This document shows positions 26,901 to 35,129 of a stretch of 64,000 nt of DNA, piece after piece. The stretch comes from Maylandia zebra. Its lineage: Eukaryota > Chordata > Actinopteri > Cichliformes > Cichlidae. Below the pieces are notes generated by a model that saw only the letters and a list, made by a program, of their open reading frames with translations, did not search any database and was not told the DNA's origin. The position numbers and the translations under genes were made by a program. The stretch lies in the NCBI RefSeq assembly GCF_041146795.1, contig NC_135170.1:21880033-21944032 (forward strand). Direction: 5' to 3'. How positions within the stretch are numbered: position 1 is the first letter of the stretch; every line of letters begins with the position of its first letter.

Positions 26901-28225
26901 GGAGAGCAGAAGTGCGTTGAAGTTCCACAAAGGGATGAATGAAGGACATGCATATTGTATTGAAGAAATAAGTGATGAGAATGCTGTTATTTGCATTTAC
27001 CATGTCAGACCTTTTGATAAACAAAATTCTAATGAAAGTGAGAACATGTATACTGTTACATCTTTCAGAAAATGTTTTGAAATTGTGGTGCACAGTTCAG
27101 AATAAATGTTTTTCAAAAACCATTGCATCTTTTTAGTAAATGTTTATTTCCAAAAGAAATTTCTAGAAGTTCAGAAGAGTAAAATTCCCGCTTTTTAGAA
27201 TGAATTAGAAGATAACTCTTACGTAGTTAAACTAAAATGCTCTTTGAGAGTTAATATATAAACTCTTAACACCAAGTGTTAAATTATCAACTCCAGACAG
27301 ATTTGGTGTTTAACACTAAATCAGAGTTAACGTACCAACTCTCCAAAAAGAGTTAAATTAACACTCTCTGGTGTGGACCCATATAGACACTTTAATAGTG
27401 TTGAAATCAAATCCGACAGTGTTAATTTGGACATGCTGGATTAGCTGTGTAGAGATTTAAAAATAGGTTCTTATGTGCATATACACTTTTAGTATAATTT
27501 CTAAACCGTTTAATCCACAAGACTCTAGAAGTCAAAAGCAAAGTAAAATTAAGTGATGTTTAAAAGTGATTTTAAAAAAAGCTGTCAAAAAACACTGAAC
27601 ATTAATGGAGTAAAATAAATTAGATATATGAAAAGTCACAGAAAATAAAACAGAAAATGAAATTGCTAGTACTAGCCAAACAAAATCAAGTTAAAGCACA
27701 AGGTAAAATAATTACTTTAAGAACAGTAAATATATACATATTATCTAATAACTAACTTTGAGGGTTTGGGCAGATAGAAACTGGCTCTGTTGTTTTTTGT
27801 TTGTTTTTACATTTTTTGTTTGCTGGTTTATTTTCTCTGTGTGCTCTCAGGGCAGAGGTGAGGTATACACCCAGTTGCATTGGATCCCCCTCAATAAGAC
27901 AGCATACCTAAGAGGTAGTCCGTGGGGCAGTTCTTCACCTGATTATTAGCTTATTAGCCTCCTAACTGAGTTCTATGTTATAAATGATTTTTATCTGTGA
28001 TTCCTCCAGTTATCTGACTATAGGGAGAGAGATAGATAGAGAGAGAAAGAGAGAGACAGAGAGAATTTTTGACTTACAGTTTTACATGTGAAAGTCTTCG
28101 TCCCAGACTTAAGAAGTTCATGAATGTCACTGAAACATTTTTTCTCCGTTAGGTCTTTAGATGAATTTTTTTTCCATTCTTCTCCGTACAGTGCTGACAG
28201 TTTGTTCTCAATGTAATCATTACTG

Positions 28226-28261
<36 letters not shown>

Positions 28262-30230
28262 GCTGTTTCTTCATTGTTTTTATCTCCAGCTGACTGAAGC
28301 AAATACCACAACTCATCGTTCCACTCCTAAAATACAACAACAATAATAATAACACTGGTTTTATTAAATAGAATTTATTGCAACTACAAACTGTCTTTTT
28401 GCAGTCGTAATGAGGCTCTTGGATTAGCATATTAATTAGCTCCAAGTAACAATAAACATATGACTTTACCTCTGTTTTAAGGAACTCAATGAGTGCCTGA
28501 TACTTGTCGTCCACTGAGGCCTCCACCTTTATGATGACTGAGGTGCATGCACTGGTACATTCATCAGAAGAGGGCAAAAGATTTTCCTCATCAATGATTG
28601 CATTTATCAAAGAGGATTTTCCTGCCCCGGTTTCACCAAAAACACCGATTTGTACCCTCTTGTCTTTGTCCAATTCTGTTATTTTTTTCCTAAAGAACAA
28701 GAATAAACATGGGTTAATCAAATCAAATAAATACATCAAAAATGTAAATATCAATGTAATAACTAATTTTAAAATGTATATAGTAGAATAATAGCTATGC
28801 TTATAATGTGAAAACAATTGCAAAAACGTTCATGAGAAAAAAAACAATTTGTAATAGTATAGAAATATTTTGGTAACAGTATGAAAAACTGCTACAAGTA
28901 AAATTGCATTAGCTGTGCAGTATTTGGAATTTGGAGTAGTGCCTTAGTAGCCTGTTAACAATAAGGTAATTAAATTTATATGTTTAATTTTTTATTTGGA
29001 TACTATAAGCACATTATAATGCTGAAATAATCATTAATAATTCATTTGTATTTGGTAATAATGGCAATAAAATAGTAATTAACTGTAATGATGTAAATCA
29101 GGGGTTTCAAACTCCAGGCCTCGAGGGCCGGTGTCCTGCAGGTTTTAGATCTCAACCTGGGTCAACACACCTGAATCACATGATTAGTTCAGGCCTCTGG
29201 AGACTTGTGTTGGACCAAGGGCAGGATCTCTAACCTGCAGGACACCAGCCCTCGAGGCCTGGAGTTCGACACCTGTGATGTAAATATTATGTGCTGTGGT
29301 TTGTCTGTAGTAGTTTCTTGCCCATAAAACAGGGCTTCAAATATGAAATGAAACTGTTTCTATGTAACAGTTTTTAAAATTAAAAAAAACATTGTCAGTT
29401 TTACTGATGATAGCTTCAGGTTTAACCATAGAGGCATTAGACTGAAATAAAATGTATCCACCAACTTGTGGTCTTTTTTGTTAGAACAGGACTTAAACAC
29501 ACACAAACAAACTTTATTTGTCACATAATTGTAGAGAGTACAACATGTAGTTAAATGCTCACGTCCGAACTGCGGACAGGCTGCGAATGTAGCCGCGCCA
29601 TTCCGGGGCTTGGTTTTTTAGCATAGGGGGTCTAGCCAGGACCCTTACTGGATACCAGGTGGGAAACAAACTTGTGACTCCCACTTTAAAGGTGTGTTTT
29701 GTCTATTTGATTAATAAATAATTTTGATGGACAAACGTTCCTTGTTTAAACTTTTTCTTGTGACTTCTTCATGTTTTTTCTTGATGTTTTTTTTTATCTA
29801 TAGATAAAAGAATACACTATATATATTATACAACTGTCAGAATTAATAATTTAAGATTGTCATTTGTGCTAAGATATATACAACCATACTTTTATGTGTC
29901 TTAATATGGTTGTCATTATGTAAAAAGAGCTAGATCAGCTTTAGTTCCATTGCTTGTATGTGTGCTGATTAAAATACTAATGTAGCTTTGTGCAGACTGA
30001 GGATCAGTCTCAATGCTATAATTTTCCATTATAGCTTTAGAAACCAGAGTGTTCTCTTCTATTAAAGTGCAAGATTTCACACCTTTAAATGTTCATTTGA
30101 GATATGACCTGTTGCAAGTTCCTGTTTTTATAGTTTAGCGAGATGCTCACTTCTGCTGTTCCTGCATGACACACTCTGTAAGAGGGCAACTGGAGAGATT
30201 AATATCATGCTTTGTATGGTGTCAGGATGT

Positions 30231-30301
<71 letters not shown>

Positions 30302-30945
30302 TGATGGCTGCACTTACAGCCACACAGTGGTAATACCCACCATGTTAGTGTAGAGGCTTATAAGTAACATTGCATTCACATGTCTTTCTTTAAATATAGG
30401 AATTAATTTACAGGACAATAAATAACTGGTTTTGGTTTAGAGTTAATTCACATATCCACATAACACTGCATTCTAAAATAAGTGCGCACATTTTAGTTTA
30501 CACTGTTATGTATGATTAATTTTTTGTTTTCTGAGTTACCTTAGTTGCAGCTGTTCCAGTCCCTTGATTAAGGAGCCAAGAGGTGGAAAAGGGGCGGAGC
30601 GAGCTTTAAAGGAAGACTACAAATTGGTTCACGCCATAACTCAGGACCATGGGGGGGAATTGGAGTTCATTATGTTTGGTTTAGTTAGGTTTTGTGTGTT
30701 TTACCCCTTCTCCTGTTTTTGTGGGCTGATCAGCCACTATTTAAGTTTCCCCTTTGTCTCGTTAAGTTAGGTCAGTTTGTTTGAGTTGTCAACTTTGAGT
30801 AGAGTTCTGTTATTTTGACCTCTTTTATGGGCCCAAGATTTTGATTCTTTTTGCATGATTTAACCAATTATGTTTTTTGGGTTAAATAAAAAATAATTTC
30901 TTTGGACTTTAACCTGTGCCTAAGTTTCTTTCACTGATCGGTCCA

Positions 30946-30980
<35 letters not shown>

Positions 30981-33900
30981 CACGCACACAGGTGTATGCT
31001 TTGCTCACACACACATGCCTGCTTAAAACTGTCACATGGTTAACTGAATTGTGTTTAACCTCTGTTGTCAATAAAACAGTGAGACCCGGACGGAGAGGAG
31101 TGTGAGTTGCTTGGACAGGTGAGTGGCAACACTGCCCTCCGTGAAGCTCCCCTTGCAAGTGAAATGGACACTAGTGTCTGTGTGGCTGCTTTCAGTAACA
31201 GCTTCTGTTTACCAGCAGGGTTGAGTTAAACCCAACACAACACAATTTTATATTAGGTTTGGAGAATGCTTTTGCTTTGAGATCCCTTTCCTTCACGTGA
31301 AATGTAATTAACAGTGGACAGGTACATTTATATATAATATACTATAACTTATATCTATATGTGTAGTATATTTCTTATGCAGGTGTCAGACCTGGGGTTA
31401 GAATTGCTTACAAACTGGTTTTTATTTATGAAAAAGTATATAACATTCTACTTGAATTAACTTATAGACATTCTTTGTTTAAATGCAAAAACATATTAAT
31501 GTAAAATCACTGTTAATGTACAAATATCTTACATAAAATTATTCAGAACGTAATCATGTGAAATCCAGTTTTAACTCACTGGGTAAGTCACCTATTGCAA
31601 TGTTCAACTGTTTCGATTTAATGAGAACTGGAAAAACTACAACAAACACAAAAATAAACATTAGATTCACTACACTACAAAAATAATGAGATATACAGTA
31701 GTATGAGCTCAGCATTGTAAAAAAAAAAAAATAGTATCATAGTATATGTAAAAACATTCACTGTTAATTTATTATTGCGTTACAAATTAATGTCCCTATA
31801 TTAAAATGTTTAATTTCAAATACTGCACACAATATTGTTAAATATTTCTACACTATTTCAGTTAGTTTTGCCTCATGGGTTTTGGGAAATGTTTTTCCAC
31901 TTACTAGTCTTTGCTTTTATTAAGTTACATAAATTCAAATCTTTTATTTTATCACTATTCTATAAGGGAAAAGTCTAGATGCTGGTGTCATTGAATAAAA
32001 CTTGATTACCACTAAAACATAAAGTGTTACAGCTATTCTATTGTTTTGTTTTTTTATTATTTTGTTTTGTTGCCAATTTCAGGGAAACTTTTGAACAAAG
32101 TAACAACAACCTCTTAGGGAATGATTCATCTAACATAGAATATACACAAGTTTATACTCACTTTAGGAAAGCACTTAGTTCATTTTGATCTTGTAGTCTT
32201 GCCGTGACCTCTTCCATAATGCCTTTAATATTAGGCAGTATCACTGCTTCTGTCAATGTAAAAGTAAAAGATTAGAAACCAGTGGAAGATGTGAGGTGCC
32301 ATTGTTTAGAGCAGGGGTCTCAAACTCAAATGAGCCGTGGGCCACTTCTGGTACCGTCATCTCATTGGAGGGCCACTTTAGTGTCCAAGTAGTACAAAAA
32401 ACCAAACACGAAAACACCCTCTAATATTTTCCTAAAATGTAGTGTTTTGTTTGTTTTATTTAATTCCAAATATTGTGTAACAAGACAAAATTGTAAACAT
32501 GAATGAATTTTTTTTCTCACTCTTAACTATCTGAAGCCTTTCAGTTTAAGTTTCATTTGTCATATGCAAGTTAGCACAGGGTCAACATTGCAATGAAATG
32601 TATTTGACGAGCAGAAGACAGTCACTCAGCAGTATAGTACAGTATAGTAGAGTAGTTTCATTGAACTACCAAATAAACAGCTCTTTCTGGCCAGACACAT
32701 GGAAGCACTTTTGCTACAATTTTGTTTGTATTTAACAAAATAAAAATGCAGGTATAAGCATACACATTAGTTTTCGACTGCAAGTGAAAATTGTTTTCTT
32801 TCCAAATAAACCTCTCACTGAACTAACACAGCTCTCAACATGTTTGCGCTCTCTTGTTACCTCGGCCAGGTCCGCGGCTCCGAACCTTGGTAAGGAGACC
32901 TCTGGCTTATACTTTGGGTTCCATGTCGGGCTCGTAGCTGGGAACTAGCTTTACTGTCTGGGTCAACTTTGCTAGCGAGAGACAGAAAGAGGCACTGAAA
33001 GGCTGCTCCAGCAGAACTTTATTGTTTCGGAGGAAAACACGAAAACAGTGTACAGTCGAGTCTTAATAGCTTACTGGGCTCATCAGGCACTCTTTTTGGG
33101 ACTCATCAGACTCATCAGACTTTCCTTTTTCTCCCTCCCTCAAGCTCACACTGCGGGAGGGGCAGTCCCACACGTTCTCCCTGCAGCAAGGACTACACCG
33201 CCCATGAGGCTACAGTCTTAAAGCGCCAAGCATGTAACGCTCTGCCGTCGTGTTAAATCATTTTTCGTATAATAATAAAAAAAAAAACAATTTCTTCATA
33301 TCAATATGCAAGTAGAGGTGACGTGGGCCGCAAATGGCCCGCGGGCCGTGAGTTTGAGACCCCTGGTTTAGAGAAAAACTAAAATACCTGAGTTTTTTCC
33401 TGGTGTAGACACACGCTGTTGTTTAGCTGCTGGCTGCTTGCTAGATTTGCCCTGAGGATTGGACTTCCTCTTTCCTATGTGGATTTAAAACAACAACGAG
33501 GACGACGATGACAACAAATAATAAATAAATATTAAAAATACAAAAAAAAAGAGAAGAATGCATTGAAACTTTCAGTAATGAAACGTGTTGTCAGCAGATT
33601 TATTTAGTCCAAACAAAAATATTACTGCCTTGAAAACTTGGATGAATTTTAGATCAACAAAACTAATTAACACTGTACATGTATCTCACCTTTATTAGAT
33701 GTGGATGGGAAAACCTGAGGACAAACATAAACATTTGACTTTTAAACAGTATAGAAAAAACACATTAGTCTTTAAAAATTGTGAGGCGTTTAATAAATCC
33801 CTACCTCATGCTCTGAAATGTAAAATTTCAATCCAATCTGTGATGAAATTGTCAAAATTCTGATTTTCAATTTATAAAATCAGCTTTTTGCTTTTCAGTA

Positions 33901-35105
33901 AAAACTGTATTAAAATTTGTTAGACTTCAGTTACCCCTGTACAGGAGGTCTGGACCCACTCTCCATCTAACGGGTCAGAGTCTTTATATCACTATGGGTA
34001 TTTTATTAGGTGAACTGAGACTGGTTTAAGACGGCAGTGAGGAGGACTCGCTTAACTTCTAACTGCTTTAATCCAGGCGCCCACCCTGCACATCCTCTGA
34101 CTCTGGGTACCCACCAGCAACCCTTAGTGAGACCCAATTGACAGCCACATGTTGAAGGCAGCTCTCATCTAGATCTATGGCACTTGTTATTTGCTAAGTA
34201 TATTTTAGAGACCCGGACAGACGGTCCCAAGGGTGTGTTATTTATTAATTGACTAGAATAACCCATAAGAACTCTAAACTGTTATCAAAGTATAACCTTT
34301 TAATCTTGGATGAGAACCATACAACGAATGTCCACAAATTTAACTGCAGATAGGAATTTTATTTAAGCAAGATTTTAGCAGGGTCAGCTCAATTACAACA
34401 CTTAAAATCACTTCATACTTAACCATCCTACAATACTGTACTCTCTCTATCCTGTTGCTAAATATCTACGACTTTGTTTGCAGTGGGTTTTGGAAAGGAA
34501 GAAAGACCATCCTGGCCACGGATAAAATCATCTTCCTCCTGGGCTGGAAGGAATCCAACTTTAAGAAATTGTGCAACCCTGTACAGGGCTCCCTGACTTC
34601 CTCTTCTCGACTCCAGTTTAGGTCAGAAAACAATGAGCAGGAAATCCAAATTCTATCATCAAATTTATACATTTCCTGTTGTGTTCTTTTCTGACAGTTC
34701 CTCTTTTTACCACACCCAAACGGTCACGGTCTAATTTCCTCATTATGTAATCACTTAAACACTGAGATTAAAAATACAGACAAAATAATTTCTCAGGATG
34801 TATTTCTTTTTAACTCCAATTCATTTTCAATATTCAATACATTATTCTTATGACTCTGTGTCATTATTCTTATGACACAGAGTCATTATTCTTGGTTTTA
34901 CCACCCATGGAGTTATACCAGGGAATCTCACACTCATCTGACAAATTAAATTGAACATGCCTTACCTTGTCCTGTTTCCTTTAAAAAACTCTTCAGGGCA
35001 AGACCATGTAAAATGTTCAGATTTTGAATGTGTAATCTATGTTACAGATAATATGAAATCAGAATAAAACTGCATTGAACTTACTTGAGTTGCAAAACTG
35101 TCCAT
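4036..35105 (-). CDS. Nuclear GTPase SLIP-GC-like protein, copy A (18 exons)
   Basis: Dynamin-like GTPase of the SLIP-GC/NUGGC family, which is expanded in fish; the mammalian member is a nuclear GTPase of germinal-centre B cells. Exons read from the minus strand: 35,085-35,129 (ATG at 35,103-35,105), 33,690-33,714, 33,388-33,474, 32,162-32,249, 28,470-28,689, 28,078-28,326, 24,672-24,878, 24,389-24,564, 15,469-15,553, 15,302-15,389, 15,038-15,159, 14,606-14,776, 14,365-14,513, 10,956-11,055, 10,703-10,811, 4,452-4,582, 4,230-4,311, 4,036-4,100. All phases join and the model gives about 724 residues with one stop; human NUGGC is about 800. Visible motifs are the P-loop GETGAGKS, the G2-like ACTSV, G3 DLPG and the G4-like SKSD, followed by a helical, lysine/glutamate-rich C-terminal half. 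A 12-Asp run follows the G2 exon. Start choice is tentative because the first exon may have non-coding partners upstream. Exon 7 has a weak donor. Introns carry many transposons. Confidence 0.85.
5262..5535 (+). pseudogene. BED zinc-finger exon of a hAT transposase, remnant
   Basis: About 91 codons open with ATG and include an acidic N-terminus, then [11 protein letters not shown] and a CxxC (CKLC) followed by NLRKHVE, the layout of a BED finger. A donor GTAAGT follows directly. No downstream transposase exon with a DDE or hAT C-terminal domain is present in the element, so the product would be a DNA-binding fragment at best. Confidence 0.65.
6032..6101 (+). repeat. Probable LINE/SINE 3' tail
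   Basis: The stretch ends CAGGATCAATAAAGTTTTAT followed by three ATTGA units. A short pentanucleotide tail after an AATAAAG-like motif is the usual 3' end of fish CR1/L2-type retroposons. The 5' limit is not clear. Confidence 0.4.
6395..7427 (+). mobile_element. Nested hAT element (1,033 bp) with BED finger remnant
   Basis: The 8-bp duplication CTCAGAAG occurs at 6,387-6,394 and 7,428-7,435. Ends are TAGGGATGGGTATCGA and its inverted form ATACCCATCCCTA. Around 6,598-6,700 an open segment encodes [13 protein letters not shown] and then a TKH, a BED-finger pattern like the one at 57,088-57,180. It interrupts the older hAT at 5,031-7,624. Confidence 0.85.
7841..9189. mobile_element. hAT element nested in the Tc1 copy (1,349 bp)
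   Basis: The 8-bp duplication GTCTCCAC occurs at 7,833-7,840 and 9,190-9,197. Ends read TATGGATGGACCGATCCG and the inverted GGTATCGTGCCATCTCTA, with internal similarity GATACTGG/CCAGTATC. Only short chance ORFs are found, so it is non-autonomous. A further hAT-like insertion is at 8,475-8,895. Confidence 0.8.
8475..8895. mobile_element. Second-level nested hAT-like element (421 bp)
   Basis: It starts CAGGGGCGGATATAGC and ends GTTGGCAACCCTG, so both termini give CAGGG when read inward. The flanking octamers (TAACTGTG and TTAGTTGG) do not match well, so a target duplication is not confirmed. No coding capacity is visible. Confidence 0.55.
9364..9645. repeat. hAT-like dispersed repeat fragment
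   Basis: The start CAGCGGTCTCCAACC followed by CACGGACCGG motifs, and a later CGGCCCGGTACCAAAC, match a widespread vertebrate non-autonomous DNA element type. The right terminus is missing or diverged, so the boundaries are approximate. Confidence 0.5.
10703..11055 (-). CDS. Gene A exons 14-15
   Basis: Exon 14 (10,956-11,055) begins in phase 2 with [13 protein letters not shown] and ends FLKMEG-like at a GTAAAA donor. Exon 15 (10,703-10,811) encodes [20 protein letters not shown] and ends in CYE before GTAAGA. Together they form part of the C-terminal helical bundle. The following intron is about 6.1 kb because of nested transposons; in copy B it is only 65 bp. Confidence 0.85.
11112..13365 (+). 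repeat. GC-rich long interspersed repeat, probably a non-LTR 3' region
   Basis: About 2.2 kb of strikingly G- and C-rich sequence sits in an AT-rich intron of gene A (between exons 13 and 14). It then grades into CA/TG-rich sequence, a pyrimidine-rich tract (13,110-13,325) and a terminal GAAAATAAAATAAATTC. The AATAAA-bearing tail and abrupt base composition suggest a retroposed 3' UTR. ORFs of 60-150 codons inside it look like chance products of GC content. Family not identified. Confidence 0.45.
14365..15553 (-). CDS. Gene A exons 9-13: middle helical region
   Basis: Five exons in matching phases: 15,469-15,553, 15,302-15,389, 15,038-15,159, 14,606-14,776 and 14,365-14,513. They encode the family signatures [28 protein letters not shown] and a lysine/glutamate-rich stretch likely to be helical. 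The same exons occur in copy B at 51,291-51,345, 51,114-51,201, 50,907-51,028, 49,642-49,818 and 49,396-49,550. Exon 11 has the same length (122 bp) in A, B and C. Confidence 0.85.
14934..14971. repeat. (TA)n microsatellite
   Basis: About 19 uninterrupted AT dinucleotides inside an intron of gene A. Confidence 0.95.
15691..16429 (-). repeat. 3' LTR of the gypsy element
   Basis: 739 bp, apparently identical to 23,071-23,809. Two 72-bp copies of the same segment occur within it, at 15,700-15,771 and 16,102-16,173. Each contains an AATAAA hexamer on the coding strand (ACTGCAATAAACTACTGC). Confidence 0.95.
16430..16442 (-). other. Polypurine tract
   Basis: On the coding strand GAGTGGGGGAGAG abuts the 3' LTR. 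This purine-rich run is the expected plus-strand primer site for reverse transcription. The region from here to the pol stop at 16,736 is a 3' non-coding segment with no other gene. Confidence 0.75.
16736..21325 (-). CDS. pol: Pol polyprotein of the gypsy element, with N-terminal MYND finger
   Basis: 1,529 codons without interruption. Order of domains: a MYND-type zinc finger at residues 20-58 (C20, C23, C33, C36, C42, C46, H54, C58); an aspartic protease with DSG at 109-111; reverse transcriptase with YLDD near 568-571; RNase H with HTDAS near 742; integrase with the zinc-binding region HNNMGH near 1,004 and a CxC pair, and a DDE core (IDF near 1,073, HHDQGG near 1,131, GQVERMNR near 1,162); then a GPY/F-like region and a proline-rich tail. 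The frame is -1 relative to gag and overlaps its last 28 bases. It has its own ATG, but frameshifting is the likelier route of expression. It would supply processing, cDNA synthesis and integration. Confidence 0.95.
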   Translation of the reverse strand: MVTTEGRVLTMPIIHKSQHCSNCKQEKSGMRQCSACKNALYCSRTCQKQHWRQHKRQCTGLKTKKENETVQVPLSPAHVNSPHKVTSLVGRQCLVECFLDGHRLQALWDSGSQVSIIDEKWKKDYLPHTELRDVADIMDTSELTLTAANGTNMPYLGWVETTFQLVSGTEQTEKLTIPMLVMKGFQLTCPIIGYNVIEYIVNKTDQAKLYSTVRKAFPSLKRHKVKAFIQAVSADAVDEYKVMTKKDCITVPKKSHMHVEGRIAAGPFKQDMVMIFEPDLNPQWPDNLEFFDTLVKVKKGTLPVITLGVSNPTDHEIVIPGRTLVGSVQTITAVLPAQVFEKATSVATVNQTNTQAQCSASEEWDPPVDLSHLGEEQRVLAKQMLREECQSFSKTDNDIGCIEKLKMTISLKDNEPVKRTYLSVPRPLYQEMKSYLHDLIAQGWVRKSDSSYSSPVVCVRKKDGTLRLCIDYRDLNRKTHPDRQPIPRVQDIMDSLGGNSWFSLLDQGKAYHQGFMSEESRPLTAFVTPWGLYEWIRIPFGLMNAPAAFQRCMEECLDGLRDNICIPYLDDTLVYSKTFKDHLEDVRKVLQRLRGFGIKLKPSKCDMFKSEVRYLGRIVSAEGSKVDPADFEAVKALKGIKPQNVGQLRKMLGLLSYYRQYIKDFSRKAGCLYELLKADKTTENSDTTKGTRARPKRASQVVPSSKQIVWTDQHQRALEELIDCLLHPPVLGFPDFTQPFIVHTDASHKGLGAVLYQRQDGKLRVIAYGSRTLTAAEKNYHFHAGKLEFLALKWAITDKFRDYLYYAPTFTVYSDNNPLTYILSTAKLNATTSRWVAELADFHFTIKYKPGKENSDADALSRMPLDVETLMRDCSEEVPPDTIAAAIQAIEVQKDTPAAWTLSAAAMSVTADGEPAEATFTPIPKEQLNEAQKSDPVISPVLQCKQTDSKPLPKELRTFDPKTKCLFREWGKLRLDNNGILYRLTSARKQLVLPDQFKKTVLEELHNNMGHQGVDRTVSLIRERFFWPHMQADIEHYVTNVCSCVKQKKPSHETRAPLTNIVTTQPFELVCIDFLHLEKCKGGYEYILVITDHFTRFAQAYATTSKSGKTAANLIFNDYALKFGFPCRIHHDQGGEFENQLFSQLKKLCAMAGSRTTPYHPMGNGQVERMNRTLLQMLRTLTETQKSNWKESINKLMYAHNCTRCEVTGYSPFYLLFGRSPRLPVDMLFGLYSETDFSDHRDYVEKWRKSMEQAYSIANENAKKAAEKGKRHYDTKVRSSVLQPGERVLVKNLTPRGGPGKLRDYWEDTVHTVVRQMGPDLPIYEVRPERGRGRSRVLHRNLLMSCDHLPFEKVPEKDNRTRHEQKKTDKPVAVVPDSDDEGSVDEYRCHYAPPQPVSQPSEQELLTATSQPAAPVPALAPTPEPLAGDHLEAPDPAAVETTCEEAEPTAGDIPAPPPPVVLEEETPQRPQRERHPPRRMTYDQLGTPSCYSVQPAPQLLPVYPGLVPWFPAVQSYCTQPIGLYGLQQM
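21152..21268 (-). other. MYND-type zinc finger encoded at the pol N-terminus
   Basis: The spacing is C-x2-C-x9-C-x2-C-x5-C-x3-C-x7-H-x3-C, with a tyrosine before the fifth cysteine and CQKQHW in the usual CQxxxW position. This agrees with the MYND consensus at every ligand. MYND fingers in cellular proteins bind proline-rich peptides. Its role in a retrotransposon is not known to me. Confidence 0.85.
21298..22818 (-). CDS. gag: Gag protein of the gypsy element
   Basis: 506 codons, complete. The N-terminal half is helical and acidic. The middle holds a capsid-like region with the signature [15 protein letters not shown]. The C-terminus has a CCHC knuckle ([14 protein letters not shown]) preceded by CHIC and CTHC cysteine pairs, and basic residues. 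It would assemble the particle and package RNA. The start at 22,818 is the first ATG downstream of the primer site leader. A slippery heptamer sits 30 bases before the stop region. Confidence 0.93.
   Translation of the reverse strand: MSSVEELREEVVREMHTLSKDQLVSICEFLGIAEKIDVSRKTRLSLLTHIQIHIEREGITVLEDEGMSELLLLNDKIAEIMKETIVETEPNANEEGDSGHREQPNTATSLVTETANAVNTAIISHSQGNRFVPNSSVSSTTQRPSPYWQKDFKISGQIGEPGQKDKLTFSSLAHQIENGLSRGYSELDIVDAVIRAILPGLQLRSYLEGKAQLTLPTLRRILRSHFQEKSATELYKQLASEVQTPKETAQSFLMRVLDLKQKVLFASQESESGLKYDPALVQRMCLHTILTGFQSDSVRIDMQPLLLDSKTPDELLLERLNMACANEAERKNKKRCLASQTATSVSAVQSDDVSPAKNPVKEVKAKIPPELLTELAELKTGVASLKGLSAEIAQIKETLQQPVAGPQSYAPPPVMQYDRDQQYYSFQGPRQRPPPPQYPVQHYTGSPARRERRCHICQQNGVNERCTHCYLCGSREHFQAGCRSRGMRPYKEKHLNQQWLPPRDEC
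21331..21337 (-). promoter_or_regulatory. Putative -1 ribosomal frameshift site (TTTAAAC)
   Basis: The heptamer falls in the exact X XXY YYZ register of the gag frame, in the codons CAT TTA AAC. Moving back one base puts ribosomes into the pol frame, which is open from this point. The gag stop follows about 30 bases later. This arrangement matches classic gag-pol frameshifting signals. Confidence 0.8.
22819..23050 (-). other. Untranslated leader of the gypsy element
   Basis: About 230 bases between the primer binding site and the gag start. It is GC-richer than the flanks and probably holds dimerisation or packaging signals, though none can be identified by eye. Confidence 0.6.
23051..23068 (-). 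other. Primer binding site for tRNA-Thr
   Basis: The plus strand reads ATCCCAGCGGTGCCTCCA, which equals the 3' end of tRNA-Thr(AGT) including the added CCA, as I recall that tRNA. Two bases separate it from the 5' LTR. The complementary minus strand would pair with the tRNA primer. Confidence 0.85.
23071..23809 (-). repeat. 5' LTR of the gypsy element
   Basis: Promoter-bearing LTR on the minus strand. A TATAAAA motif lies about 30 bases inside its outer end (complement of 23,776-23,784). It contains the 72-bp internal duplication described for the 3' LTR. Confidence 0.95.
24389..24878 (-). CDS. Gene A exons 7-8: G3 and G4 of the GTPase domain
   Basis: Exon 7 (24,672-24,878) carries KCVTVKVP and [12 protein letters not shown], the DxxG G3 motif. 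Exon 8 (24,389-24,564) carries [13 protein letters not shown] and ICFICSKSD, the likely G4 base-recognition motif in N/TKxD style. They are separated by a 107-bp intron. The exon 7 donor reads AGG|GTCATT, poorer than the GTAATT of copy B. The next intron houses the gypsy element. Confidence 0.85.
25281..25881 (+). repeat. Solo LTR-like repeat, copy 1
   Basis: It begins TGTTGAATGTTG and ends CAGACTCAACA. It is the homologue, in opposite orientation, of 51,976-52,461. Shared blocks include AAGCTTCCTGCCC, a CA microsatellite (25,589-25,627), an AATAAAA-type promoter or poly(A) motif and AATAAGTCTCTA near the right end. TG...CA ends indicate an LTR. No clean target duplication was found, and there is no internal region. 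Confidence 0.6.
25939..27449 (+). mobile_element. TA-flanked DNA element with GTTAA-rich ends and possible captured exons
   Basis: Ends CACAGC...GCTGTG are flanked by TA on both sides. The first 250 and last 250 bases are packed with GTTAA/TTAAC motifs such as GTGTTAA and AGAGTTAA. Between them lies host-like sequence: a promoter-like GC stretch and a short ATG exon ending at GTAAGT (near 26,282). A second exon-like segment from 26,867 encodes [20 protein letters not shown] and then hits a stop. A poly(A)-like AATAAATG is at 27,101. The start resembles PB1-like domain proteins, but this is tentative. Confidence 0.5.
27450..28077. other. Intron 6 sequence of gene A
   Basis: AT-rich, with a GA-rich simple tract at 28,021-28,064 just beyond the exon 6 donor. 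No element or gene recognised. Confidence 0.5.
28078..28326 (-). CDS. Gene A exon 6: insert with poly-aspartate run
   Basis: 83 codons in phase 0. The run of 12 Asp codons is encoded by 28,225-28,260, an ATC microsatellite on the plus strand. The conserved core after it includes [10 protein letters not shown]. This segment sits between G2 and G3, so the acidic run would loop out of the GTPase domain. Copy B has the same exon at 53,643-53,900 with a longer, interrupted run. Confidence 0.85.
28470..28689 (-). CDS. Gene A exon 5: G1 (P-loop) and G2 of the GTPase domain
   Basis: The exon encodes a basic helix, then [18 protein letters not shown], the nucleotide-binding P-loop (GxxxxGKS). It continues to [11 protein letters not shown], whose threonine is the likely G2 switch residue. 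The acceptor follows a T-rich tract at 28,690-28,691 and the donor is GTAAAG at the lower end. The paralogous exon in copy B is 54,001-54,214, with GKTGAGKS. Confidence 0.9.
29099..29277. mobile_element. hAT-type MITE (179 bp)
   Basis: Inverted ends CAGGGGTTTCAAACTCC and GGAGTTCGACACCTGTG, a perfect 8-bp duplication ATGTAAAT at 29,091-29,098 and 29,278-29,285, and internal palindromic GGTGTCCTGCAGGTT against AACCTGCAGGACACC. Partial relatives lie at 42,523-42,612 and 55,855-56,078. Confidence 0.85.
29505..29695 (-). repeat. tRNA-derived SINE, 5'-truncated
   Basis: The reverse complement matches the body of the SINE at 61,613-61,812: CACCTGGTATCCAGTAAGG, GGAATGGCGCGGCTAC and a tail CATGTTGTACTCTCTA. 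The tRNA-like head with box A is missing or diverged. Confidence 0.7.
30234..30299. repeat. (CA)n microsatellite
   Basis: About 33 CA units in intron 4 of gene A. A second, shorter CA tract is at 30,948-30,979. Confidence 0.95.
30540..30930 (+). repeat. Possible LTR-like repeat fragment
   Basis: It has a composition like fish solo LTRs, with a CTATTTAAG TATA-like motif at about 30,738 and an AAATAAAAAATAA poly(A)-like motif at about 30,883. Termini are unclear, so this is a weak call. Confidence 0.3.
31160..32161. other. Intron 4 sequence of gene A
   Basis: AT-rich, with no recognised exon or element over about 1 kb. Confidence 0.5.
32312..33365. mobile_element. hAT element, non-autonomous (1,054 bp)
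   Basis: Ends CAGGGGTCTCAAACTCA and TGAGTTTGAGACCCCTG are perfect inverted repeats over 17 bases. The 8-bp duplication GTTTAGAG is at 32,304-32,311 and 33,366-33,373. It lies in intron 3 of gene A, leaving only 14 bp of original intron (duplication included, 22 bp) next to the exon 3 donor. No coding region. Confidence 0.9.
33715..35084. other. Intron 1 of gene A
   Basis: No exon with matching phase was found. A 13-bp GAAACAGGACAAG segment near 34,975-34,987 has acceptor- and donor-like flanks, but would break the frame. A perfect 15-bp hairpin is at 34,850-34,886. Confidence 0.45.
34850..34886. repeat. Perfect hairpin, 15-bp arms
   Basis: Arms 34,850-34,864 (ATGACTCTGTGTCAT) and 34,872-34,886 are exact reverse complements with a 7-base loop. 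Partly repeated CATTATTCTTATGAC units around it suggest slippage or a small foldback. Confidence 0.8.
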
Positions 35106-35129
35106 TTCCTGACTTGTGTATTGTTCTTC

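Noticed and set aside
28470..28689. GIMAP/AIG1-type or Rho-type GTPase
   Set aside because: The surrounding exons (long helical C-terminus, DLPG and SKSD/TKSD layout, YVSGA-ILSLI signature) fit the SLIP-GC-like family better than septin-like GIMAPs or small GTPases.
34975..34987. A 13-bp microexon of gene A
   Set aside because: It has plausible splice flanks, but including it would shift the frame and create a stop in exon 2.
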